Shown: positions 23,830 to 33,930 of the stretch, in pieces | How the letters are laid out: the number at the start of each line of letters is the position of its first letter | Position numbering within the stretch: position 1 is the stretch's first letter | NCBI RefSeq assembly: GCF_041146395.1 | Contig: NC_090983.1 | Coordinates: 64,239,501 to 64,303,500, forward strand | Direction of reading: 5' to 3' | Source of the DNA: Eulemur rufifrons | Taxonomy: Eukaryota; Chordata; Mammalia; Primates; Lemuridae | Length of the DNA stretch: 64,000 nucleotides | Position numbers and translations under genes: made by a program | Notes under the pieces: generated by a model | Told to the model about the DNA's origin: nothing | Database searches by the model: none | What the model saw: only the letters and a program-made list of their open reading frames with translations

Positions 23830-24180
23830 AGAGAGGATGGTTAGGAAAGATGCATGAGCAGGTGACATTTGAGCAGACACGTGAATGAAGTGAGAGAGTA
23901 AGTCATTTGAAGATCCAGGGAACAGTGCCCTAGGCAGAGGGAAGAGCCAATGGAAAGACTCAGAAGGAAGCTAGCCAGGGACATTCAAGGAGCAGGCAGG
24001 AGGTCAGCATGGGTTGGGCAGGATAAGCAAAGGGTAAAACAGCAAGACAGGAGGCTAGAGCACACAGGGCCTTCTAGAACACGGCCAGGAACTTGGAGTT
24101 GGTGATAAATACGATGGGAAACCATGGAAATGTTTTGCATAGGACAGTCACGTGCACTGATCAACATTTTTAAAAGATTC
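23830..24180 (-). mobile_element. L2 LINE, antisense, second part
   Basis: 'caggtgacatttgagcagac', 'gccctaggcagagggaagag', 'agggccttctagaacacggc' and 'gatgggaaaccatggaaatg' follow the antisense L2 consensus order closely. This places it as the continuation of 23195-23314. Confidence 0.75.
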
Positions 24181-25104
24181 TGTTCATCTTGAAAATACAG
24201 GTAACTTCAGCTGCTGAGTACGCACATGTTCCCACAAATCTCTGTCTTTCCTTCCCATCCTGCCCCCTGGGCCATCGAAGTAACCCTGGAGAGCCAGGGT
24301 TCAAGAGCTCTTCCCAGAGTCCGGGGCAATTCCTCCTTGAGCACGCTCTCATCTTTGGAAATGACTGGTTGTGGTGATGGGAAGATAACTTCTGACAGCT
24401 TGTCTGTGCATCAAGACCCCATCTATGGCAGATTCCAAGGTGATTCCTTACACTAATCAGTCCACTACATTAGCCAGAGGACTGACTCTCCCTATCAAGA
24501 AATAAAGTCATTTTTTAAAAAATTCCTTATAGATTATAAGGAGCTTATAAGCCAATGTCCAAAGCCCTCCTTCCTTAGCCACTTGCCTGCAAACTTTGTT
24601 GTAATTATGGCCCTAGACTCCTCATATAGAATCACTTAACTCGTCCAGTTCTGCCTACAGACCCAACCCCAAAGAGCACATCTTCTATTAGTCACATCCT
24701 AAATTGTTAAGCAGAATGTCCCATGAGACCCTTCTGGGACTTGCAAACCTGGGTACAGCACAATCACAGTCTGGGCATAGTATGACTTTTTCCAGAGCAG
24801 CCCTATCACCACCGTCACCTGTCAAACCATGTGGATGGAAGCAGGCTTGAGAGGACAGTGACAGAACTGTCTGGGTTGTATTGGGCACTCTGCTAGTTGG
24901 ATCAGGTCTGTGAAAAGGTCAGAAATGTCTTGATGAAGAGTAGAAGTTCTTGGGGAGGGGAAATGCCAGGTAGTATTCTTCCCACAGGAATTCCAGCTGC
25001 TAAGATCCATTTGCTCTATTCTTTACAGGAAGTTGTTGGAATAAAAATATGAAGAGTTCTCGTGTATCACAAAATATTATTCTCATGATTTTCTTCAACA
25101 TTTA
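24181..25104. other. Unassigned sequence
   Basis: No exon or repeat is recognised with confidence. Frames up to 76 codons show no known domain. Confidence 0.45.
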
Positions 25105-25189
25105 ACAATGTAAAAACCATGCTTAGAGCCATACAGAAATAAGCGGTGGGTCAGATTTGATCCTTGGGCCTGAGTTTGCCAACCCCTGC
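25105..25189. mobile_element. hAT-Charlie-like terminal fragment
   Basis: 'aaaaaccatgcttagagcca', 'gtcagatttgatccttgggc' and 'tgagtttgccaacccctgct' resemble the end of a common hAT-Charlie derived MER element, whose terminus usually reads 'gtttgccgacccctg'. Only one end is present. Confidence 0.55.
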
Positions 25190-25204
25190 TCCAGAGAGGA
25201 ATCT

Positions 25205-26125
25205 AGCAGTTGACAAATCTTCCTCCATAGACAAAGCTTCCAGTGGCTTAAGTGTGAATGGAAAGCCAGAGATCACTAGATAGCTGAGGAAAGTTTCTAA
25301 CAGGGGAGTCAGAAACCAAAATAAAAAAATAGCAAAAAGAGGAAGTTACCGGAAACAAAACCAATGCTGGGAGCAGGAAGAAACCTGCCCCAAAGCACTT
25401 TGGTTCTACAAGGGACCCATGAGATGAAAAAGGAGGAGTGTCAGAGACAAAGGATCCAGAAACAGAATACCATCTGGTCATTTAATTCCAATACTAGAAG
25501 CTAGAAAACAACAGAGCAATGACTTTAAAATGTTGAGCACAAATGATTTCCAACCTAGAATAGGTAGCAGGCCTTGAGAGTAGCCAGATTATACTGGAAC
25601 ATGAACATGTATCAGTGCCAGGGGGCCTCTGCTTTTCATGGAGATTTAGGGATGAATTAGTGATATGTATATAGATAACTAAGCTAACAAAAGCCAGACA
25701 ATTATTAACAGGAGATATAAGAAGTTGAACAGGAAAAGAAATATAATAATAGTATACCAAATGACTCAGCTGTAACTATAAATCATATTCAGAACAAGAT
25801 AAACACTGAATTTTGATCTAGCCTGAAATTATGACATGGTTCCTATTAGGAAGATCTGGTGGGACTGAGAAGGGGGAGGGATTCAAGAGAGCTAAATTCT
25901 CATCTTCCATGGTAAATAGGGAGTGAAAAGATAGTAACTAAAACAGAAAAATCATGTAAAAGCATTTTAAATATGTGAATTTTGAAATATAGAGAAAATA
26001 ACTAAAAAACAACTAAAAGAGTTGAAAGTGGTTACTGCTAGAGACAGAAAATGGAGGTTGGGGAAGAGAGCAACTCTTTGTTATTTGTGTGAAATATTAG
26101 TTTGGGATATAATAAACTTGAGAAT
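25205..26125 (+). mobile_element. HAL1/L1M-like non-coding remnant
   Basis: 'gggagcaggaagaaacctgc', 'gctagaaaacaacagagcaa', 'gataactaagctaacaaaag' and 'gaagggggagggattcaaga' follow an old HAL1/L1-type 3' sequence in order for about 900 bp. There is no open frame of note. The family assignment is by memory of wording only. Confidence 0.5.
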
Positions 26126-26235
26126 CACATGAAATATTCATCTGTAATGTGAGAAAATAACTTCCCAGAACTGGATTATAATGGTGACCAGCTTCTCTGA
26201 TTTCCATAAGAAAATCACTGTGATAGGCATAGTTT

Positions 26236-26238
<3 letters not shown>

Positions 26239-26266
<28 letters not shown>
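26239..26266. repeat. (AC)n microsatellite A
   Basis: Fourteen AC units preceded by 'agttttct'. The same left flank precedes the (AC)n at 27649. Confidence 0.97.
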
Positions 26267-26989
26267 TCAGAATCATATTTCAATCTAATTTTGGAAAACC
26301 CCTCCTGTGAGATTAAATTTCCTGAGTAGCAAGGTGAGTCACTTTATCGATACTCAAAGATGACTATTTAAATCTTATACTCTAGGGTTGTTCAGTGCAC
26401 AACCTACACAATGCTCCATATTTACAAACTATTAATATAAGATAAAATCCTGAAGGAGTGGCACTGATTTGCTGAAAATGTATTCATCTTTTTACTGAAC
26501 AAGTTGTTACTGTTTTCATTTTATTTAGAAAATTATTTTAGAATAAGCCTATGACTGATGAATGGAAACATTTAAATATACTCCAAACCCAGCCAGAATC
26601 CAACCCTCCCTAAAGTAGGAGAGAAGCAGTATTCGTGGCAAACATCAACCTTCTGGGAAGTGCTTCTTGGGGGCATTTTCCAGTAGAGGCCCTGGCCCCT
26701 TTCTCCAGTGCTCCGTGTTTACACCTGAATCACATCAGGGTAGCCAGATACCCTGAGGACCGGCACAGACAGAACAGTGGACACAGATTTGCATCAAAAA
26801 AAAGGAAAGCAAACCAAAGCAAAGAAGCTGCTAAGTCAAAAAACCTGGGGTAGAAAAACAGCCACATGAAAAGCGACAAAAAAAGCAATTCAAAGCACCC
26901 TACTGACGTCTTCCCAAAGTCAGCAGATGCTCCAAACACAAGTTGCAACACCTTTGATCAGAGACTGACAGAAAAGAAGGTGGCACTGA

Positions 26990-27165
26990 GGTCAAAGTTG
27001 AGGCTTCCCCCCGCCCCCCAGCCGCAAACTTTACTTTGTTCGCTGCCGCCCTGACTCTAGCCCCACAGCTAGCAGGGGGGCCGTGTGGCTGCTTGGTGGG
27101 GGGGCCCCAGTGGAGGAACACGGAGCCAACCGGCAGACTGCATGGACTACACATGTCGGCAGCTT
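26990..27165. other. Small CpG-richer, GC-rich patch
   Basis: Eight CpGs fall between 27012 and 27158 (positions 27012, 27023, 27041, 27047, 27082, 27121, 27131, 27157), in a window where CpG is otherwise rare. It has C- and G-runs but no TATA box placed to suggest a start site. A 'cttaacag|gtaccag' junction-like string at 27162-27177 could be a splice donor but that is weak. It might be a weak promoter or regulatory element. Confidence 0.35.
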
Positions 27166-27648
27166 AACAGGTACCAGCCTGCCAGGTTTTATTACTTCTT
27201 ACACAAACAATTCCAAATACCACAACTTCTGGGGAAGCGATAAGCTTTGGTGAGTTAGCTTGGTTAGCATTCCTTTCCCTTCTTTCCTGAAAGCCTTTTC
27301 CCCCAGCTCTTGGGCTTTCTGGTCTGGGCTCTGCTTTAAGGCCCTTAACAAACAAAGATTCTTTTTTGTTATACAATTAACTAGACAGTGTCTTTTTGTT
27401 AGGTGCTTCTTAATACATATATTATTATCTTAGCTGAATTATCCAGTGAATTTTAGCACCTGGAAGAGACTTTGTTCTATGTCTTCCTAAATCTACCAGA
27501 TCAACTGTTTGTTCTGAATGTACTAGACTCATGTAGTTAAGCAATTCACCTGGTCTCATCTGAGTTTTGTGGTTGTACTGGGGTGTTATTGTGCTTAATC
27601 GGCATGACAGCTTAGCCAAGAATGTGAAAAGGCAGTGTGTAGTTTTCT

Positions 27649-27674
<26 letters not shown>
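27649..27674. repeat. (AC)n microsatellite B
   Basis: Thirteen AC units preceded by 'agttttct' and followed by 'agagtcatgtgcacac'. It shares its left flank with microsatellite A 1.4 kb upstream. Confidence 0.97.
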
Positions 27675-27679
<5 letters not shown>

Positions 27680-27999
27680 CATGTGCACACCTGCAATACT
27701 TGCTGAAGCAGATGAGATTCTTGTATTGAAGCAGATATTTTAAAAACAGCCCTTCATTGAAAATGAGTCTTTTTTATTAGCAAACAGCATAATTAATTTA
27801 GAATACTTTAACAAGTAGTCTCAGAAATGCCAATTGTGTTAAATAAAGAGGACTAGATAGTGCCAATTGAAGACTACATCGGCTCTCAAAGAAAGACCTG
27901 AGTTAGTATGGAAGGACACATCTAAGTTTACTCTGCTAAAAGATATTTGAGAATGTCCTGGCAATTGACTAACTTTTGGTGTCACTTAGAAACAGTCTC

Positions 28000-28086
28000 A
28001 ACTCTAGCTTGGGTAATAGAGACCCTATCACCAAAAAAAAAAAAAAAAAGAAAAGAAAAAAGAAAGAAAGAAAAGAAAAGAAAAGA
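28000..28086 (+). mobile_element. Very short 5'-truncated Alu tail
   Basis: 'actctagcttgggtaataga' then 'gaccctatc', followed by a 50-base A/AAAG tail, is the last ~32 bases of an Alu with its tail. Imperfect flanks 'aacagtctcaa' (27991-28001) and 'aagaggctcaa' (28082-28092) match at 9 of 11 and may be target duplications. The AAAG expansion is in the tail. Confidence 0.6.
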
Positions 28087-28375
28087 GGCTCAATTTCTCC
28101 TTTTATCAAATGTCAAAAGGTCTTCCTACCAGCCTGAAGAGACAGTGGTAAAGATTTATATCCAGGAAGCGAATAAATTCCCTTTTAAGTTCCAATTGTG
28201 AATTTTAAACTAAAAGATACACAAGTATGAACCATTGAACTAATTCTGCAAGGGCAGAGGTTATACTGATGATAGTAGACATTATTCAAATAACACTAAA
28301 TATATGTGTTCATTTGGACGATACACATACTAGCAATCATTGCTCAGATTATTAAATGAATTTCCTCTTTTAGAT

Positions 28376-28528
28376 TAGTGCTTCTCCAAATTGGGCAAAA
28401 TCACCCAGGAACTTTTAAAAACCACAGATTTCCCAGCCTTACTCCAGAAAGCAATGTCCAGGAGCAAAGTCTGGGTGTGTATTTTTTAAAAGAGCTTAAG
28501 TGATTCTAAGCCAGATTTGGAGTTACTG
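28376..28528 (+). mobile_element. MER5A-like hAT element
   Basis: 'caaaatcacccaggaacttt', 'aaaaaccacagatttcccag' and 'ttgggagt'-style end wording follow the MER5A order. MER5A is a non-autonomous hAT-Charlie transposon with no coding capacity. The ends resemble inverted 'cagtggttctc' termini, degraded. Confidence 0.7.
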
Positions 28529-29457
28529 TCTTAGAAGGGCAAGATAACTGGCTTTTCATTTGTTATGTCTAGTTACTTTGCTTGTCTTAAAAAATAAATA
28601 TATCCATCATCTGGTGATTAGTAATGTATATGGTTGAGTCAGTCAATTTTTCATGCAAAACAATTTCCTAAATTGGAACCTTGGAGAGACCCATTAATGT
28701 GTCCACATCCCTGCGACTTTGCGTTGAAGACTACTCTCTTGGTCTCTCTATTCAGCTCTAATCTACTAAATTTAATGTACCATCCAGACATAAGGAGACT
28801 GGGAAAATGGTTTGAAAAGCCATTGGTACATTTAATGTAGCCTTGTTAATACCTTTGTGGCTGGATATTTGATAGACTACTTTATAGGCTTTTCCTCCTT
28901 GTATTTTCTACTTTCTCCTTCCCCAGTTTATCCATATCAAGCTCTCCTCTCTTGTGTGTGGCTCTGTTGTCTCAGGGGTGGAAAACAGAGGAAGGCTTCC
29001 TCTCTGCTATTTTCAAAAGTCTAATCCCTTAGGAGAATTTGTAAGACTTGAAGAAAAGGTAAGAGTGGACATAAATGTTGAAAGAAGAAACAAGGAACAA
29101 GGTGATCTGGAAAAGCAGGCAGGAGAAAGGGGCTACCCCTAAAAATATTAAAAATTCTCCCTGGGCTAGGAAAGGCAGTGAGGAAGGCTTAGGTCTCCTG
29201 TGAAGTAGCCCAGGGTATGTCAGAGCCTTAAAGTTGGCCACTTGATGTTCCAGGCAAAGAGATCAGAGGTTCTTGAGGTTCCTGTTCCTAAAATGTACCT
29301 GAGTCTCAAGCACGATATACAAACAGCGAGAACCTCCAGGCTTGAGGGGTCACGTCAACAGGGACAATGGGCTGCTCAATACTGTCTATGTAGTCAGAAG
29401 AGCAGAGACCAGCTGCCCTGCCACCCAATCCCTGGCACCTTGTTTGGTATAAGGCCT
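28529..29457. other. Unassigned sequence
   Basis: Nothing recognised. Frames up to 89 codons (29242-29511, plus) run partly into the LTR that follows and have no recognisable domain. Confidence 0.45.
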
Positions 29458-29909
29458 TGTATTGATTTGTTATGGCTGCCATTACACAGAACCACAGACT
29501 GGGTATCTTAGAACAACAGACATTTAATATCTCACAGTTCTAGAGGCTAGAAATTTGAGATCGAGGTATTGGCAAGGCCATGTTCCTCTGAAACTTTAAG
29601 GGAGAACCCTTCCTTGCCTCTTCCTAGCTTCTGGTGATGCTGGCAATCCTTGGAATTCCTTGGGTTGTAGATGCATCATTCCAATCTCTGTTCTTATTGT
29701 CACATGGATATCTTCTCCCTTTGTGTTTCACTCCTCTTCTTATAATCCACCAGTCATATTGGAGTAAGGGCCCACACTACTCCATAATAATCTCATCTTA
29801 ACTAGTTATATCTACAATGGCCCTATTTCCAAGTAAGTTCACATTCTCAAGTACTGTAGGTGATGACTTCAACATACCTTTTGGGGGGAAACAATTTAAT
29901 CCATAATAG
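29458..29909 (-). mobile_element. MLT1-type MaLR LTR, antisense
   Basis: Starts 'tgtattgatttgttatggct', contains 'ccacagactgggtatcttag' and 'aatatctcacagttctagag', and ends 'caatttaatccataata'. All are antisense MLT1 landmarks in order. The 5-mer 'ggcct' flanks it at 29453-29457 and 29910-29914, a 5-bp target duplication. A solo LTR with no gag/pol remains. Confidence 0.85.
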
Positions 29910-32154
29910 GGCCTAACACTTTAACCTGATGCCAGAATGAGGAGGAGCCTCAAGAATTCCTCAGGTGAAATTTTCTGCAAACTGGTAAGATCGGGACTTG
30001 GACTTGGATATCATATTAAACTAATTGAGAGAAAGTAAAAAGGGGAATAAAAAATATATCTTGCATACTTGAGTCTGTAGACTGAAAATTATGTTCACTA
30101 TAATTTTCATTCAAATGTTTAATATGGATATGAGGTGCTTAATATTTTAACAATCTGTTGTGTGCAATAAATCTGTACTTCTCTGCAACGGCTTCTTATC
30201 CTCACCCTCCATATTTATGTTTAGCAGTGTAAGTACCTATGAAATATGAAATAAATGAATAAATAAATGTATCAAGGAGGATTCCAACAGAAAATATACA
30301 ACTTACTGGATATTAATACAACAGGATATTTTTCTTTGATGATATCAAAACTACTTATACTAAAGTAAATTTCTTTTATTTCTGAACCTGATGTTACTAT
30401 AAAAATAATTCCAGTTAGAGAAACTTAGCTTCATTTATGATCCTCTTTACAATTTTCATGGTTACTTTTCCCATAATTCATTTGGGTTTTTTTCTTCTTC
30501 AAAAAGTAGTTCACAGGGGAGTTGCAATCTCTCCAAAAATTCTAAATACAGGCACAACATTTAAAGCTCATTTGATTAAAAATCATTCCTTAGAACAGTG
30601 GCTTTTTGAAAAGGTTAATTTTCTTCTAACGTAGTCAAATTTCTGAATCAGAGCACTAGTGCTCCAGTAGCTATATTTATTTCAGAAATGTCAACCAAAA
30701 TTTCAGACCCTTATAACAAACTAGGAAAATAATAGTTACAGAACCCATGTCACTCTTGGATTATAGCAAAAAGACCTTATGTATTACATAGGAACGTTTT
30801 TAAAAGATGCAACTTTGATTTAACTAACATAACATATTTAGTGACCTTGTTTCATGAGTAAAAATAGGCAAGCTTTCCTCTATGTCCTCATCTTTTTGAG
30901 GAAGAAACATAAGGATAAAGTTAGATGTTTGCATTATTGGGTTTGAGCTTCACTACACGGGGCATTTAAAGCTTTCTCATAGCTCTTGAATTCATATTAA
31001 AAGATTTATTTTTTAAAAAATACTGTGTGTGTGTGCACATGTATGTATGTATGTGTTTGAAAAAATATTTGAGTTAACATCAACCCAAGAATCACAAACT
31101 CCTTGATCTCTGGCCATGAAAGAGTAACATCATTTTTGATGTTACTGTTAAAGACTTCTAGCTGTTCAAAAATAATTCAAGGCCATTAAGCTAGTTTTAA
31201 AAATTAAATTCTTGTTTCTGAAATCATAAATATATAAGGCAAAGATGGAAACTATAGCCCACAAATAGATATGGGTTTAATTTTTAATATCTGCTCAATT
31301 CATATCCATCCCATCACTTTCTTCCACATGTTTTAGTATCATTATGTTAGGACTTGAAATACATTAGAATCACAGAAAGATAAGTTTGAGGAATTCATTC
31401 ATTCTATCCCTCCTTCTTCAAGAGGAACTCTTAAGTTATCCTTAGATATTGAGGTTAGAGAGCTTTCTAAACTATTCTGTATGGATGTTTTTTTTTGAAG
31501 GTGCAGAGTTTTGGGGGGACTGGGAAAGCATAGTTGGAGAGTCTTAGCACAATTCTCTGCCTCCCAAATGCTGACTGGACACGGAGATAGAATGAGAGGA
31601 GCCCACAGATATTTGACCTCATCCTTGGCAGAACACCGGAAGAAATGCCAGGACCCCAGCCTTGATCTAATTCTATTTGGTTTTATAGAAATGGAAAGGT
31701 TAGAAAGAGAAAATACTTAGTGTTCTCAGAGAAAATCATGATGGTGCTAAATTAGAGCCGAGTTTCAAGATAACTAAATTATTCTATGAGATTCAATGAC
31801 TAAGGTCATCTTCTTCAACAAAACAAAGAGACTCTAGAACCAAGTTTAAAAAAATTCTTCTTTGCTTCAATCTTGTCCTGTTCAATGACTGTGAACTTTA
31901 TTAAATGACTGATTCAGAGACCAGAAAACTCTAATGAAGTTCTCAGGTATAAAGAAGATGCTGTAGCTAACATGTTATTCCTACTGTGAAGATAAATGAA
32001 GAATAATCCATATTTAGAATTCTTTCATTTTTTATATAAACCTTCAACATTTTTTAAATAAACTTTTTAAAAATTTTTTTTGCCATGGTTATATAAAAGT
32101 TTTGGAACTGGGACTATGAGGGAAAATTTGAAAACGAACTTAAAATTAGACATC
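29910..32154. other. Unassigned AT-rich sequence
   Basis: No exon or clear repeat. A small (ATGT)n/(GT)n patch lies at 31024-31056. Scattered AATAAA strings at 30248-30266 are part of an (AATA)n-like patch and not evidence of a transcript end. Confidence 0.45.
31024..31056. repeat. (GT)n/(ATGT)n simple repeat
   Basis: Five GT units then 'gcacatgtatgtatgtatgtg'-type units. Short and imperfect. Confidence 0.85.
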
Positions 32155-32290
32155 TAACTATTTAATAAACAGATATATTAGACACTAATAGCTCCTAGAT
32201 ACTATGCTAGGTGTTAGGCATACAAAAATGAAAACAAAGACCTGTCATCATAAAGCTTAAAATTTAGTCAAAATTGGCAATAAAAAGGAA
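32155..32290 (-). mobile_element. L2 3' end, antisense (tentative)
   Basis: 'tagatactatgctaggtgtt' and 'aggcatacaaaaatgaaaac' then 'cataaagcttaaaatttagt' resemble the antisense L2 end ('ctactatgtgccaggcactg...ggagcttacattctagt') after heavy decay. Confidence 0.45.
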
Positions 32291-32294
32291 CGAA

Positions 32295-32625
32295 ATTCTG
32301 ATAATTATTAATACTACAAAATGGGTGAAACTTAAAAACATTATATTAAGCGAAAGAAACTGGTCACATAAGACCATAGATAGTATGATTCCATTTATAT
32401 AAAATGTCCAGAATAGGCAAGTCTATAGAGACAGAAAATGGATAAAGGGAAAGGAGGGAAGAGGAAATGGGAAATTTCTGCTAATGGATACTTGGTTTTG
32501 TTTGGGGATGGTAAAACAGATTGTGATGGTTGCACACTTCTGTGAATATATTTTTTAAATTGGAATTGTAAACTTTGATAAATCTTATGTATTTAAATTA
32601 TGTCTCAATAAAGATGCTAAAAAAA
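32295..32625 (+). mobile_element. L1ME-type 3' end
   Basis: 'aagaccatagatagtatgat', 'tccatttatataaaatgtcc', 'tgatggttgcacacttctgt' and 'tatgtctcaataaagatgct' follow the 3'UTR of old L1ME elements, ending at an A-run near 32620. 5'-truncated and non-coding. Confidence 0.75.
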
Positions 32626-32639
32626 TTAGTAAAGACAGA

Positions 32640-33930
32640 CATACTCTAAAATGTCATAAATGGCATGATTAACTCTATGTGAAAAATGATGAAAAGAGGG
32701 ATAGGATGCACTGAGAAAGGCAATTAATTTCAAACATAAGGCAAGAAGAAGCATGTGAGACTGATAGTCCCTAAATAATCAGTACATGGTTATTCCAGAA
32801 CATTTCTCTGTGATTTACTAAAAAATGAACTCTACACAATAATATAATTCCGTTTGAGAACTAATAGGACAATGCCAACTCCCAGGTAAAAATGGAAGAT
32901 TGAATTCATGCAATTATCTCCAACAATTCCAAAAATTAAAGTTCAATATGTTTTAAAAGGTTAAAAAGTCACAAAGTCAAAGAAAAGGCAAGAATTGATG
33001 ACAACGGAAAACAAATTGTTGAAATTACCATGAGCAAAATTGAAATATGGAATTTAATGGAGGAATGCTTTCAAAATTTTGACAATGATTTCTAAATTAG
33101 AGTTCTATACCCAGCCAACCTATCACTCAAGTTTGAAGCTAAAAAAAGGCATGTTGAAAATGTATTCTCATGAACCCCTTTCCAGGAAGCTAATAAAGGA
33201 TATCTTCAAAGAAACTAAATAAATAAACAAACAAAAGCAAATGAGTAAATCACAAAAGAGGAAAACACGGGATCTAACTCAAAAGAAAGGTAAAGGGATT
33301 TCTTCTGATGACAGCTGTTCAAGAAACTTAGAGAGCTGTCTCCAGACTGAAACATGAGAACCAAGAATTACAAGAGAGTCCCTGGGGGTGGAGGTGTGGT
33401 CAAGGATGAAACTGAGAGATTATTTAATACGTTCAACCATATTGAGAAGAATTTTATAATTTTTAAATTAGAGGTAAAAACACAGCCAATTTTTTAAATG
33501 ACAATGTGAGACATTATTAACTATAAGAAACACAGAAAGTTGTATAATAAATAAATTGTGATTACAATACACTACTCAGTGAATGGTGAACAATGTTCAT
33601 ATAAGTATAGAAATATAAACGCTGAGTATTTAGTTTATCAAAAATTATAACACAATTATCTTAAAAAGAAGAAGGTGGGAAGTAGCAGACGTTGGAGGTA
33701 ATAAGAGATTTGCAAGAATCAAAATGCCAAGAAGTGTTATTTACAAATATTGAGTTAAGTAGCTCAACAAACACCTACACGACTTGAATGTGGCTGCCCC
33801 TGGGTAATGAAACTAAGGGAGGTGTGGAGTAAGAGACTGACACTTTTTAGCACATCTTGTAATAGTATTTGACATTTTTAACTTTTTGATGTATATCTTT
33901 CATAAAAAAGTAATTTTTGAAAACATATCT
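32640..33930 (+). mobile_element. HAL1 element, 3' part
   Basis: 'agttctatacccagccaacc' and 'tatcactcaagtttgaagct' are the HAL1 landmark. 'gatgacagctgttcaagaaa', 'ataaattgtgattacaatac' and 'aaaatgccaagaagtgttat' follow in the order expected for HAL1. The end near 33900 reads into 'tttcataaaaaagtaatttt'. No open frame survives. Confidence 0.65.

Noticed and set aside
29242..29511. 89-codon plus frame
   Set aside because: It runs into the MLT1 LTR at 29458, so it is not a conserved exon.
30248..30266. AATAAA strings as a possible polyadenylation site
   Set aside because: They are part of an (AATA)n-like patch with no transcript or A-tail signature.
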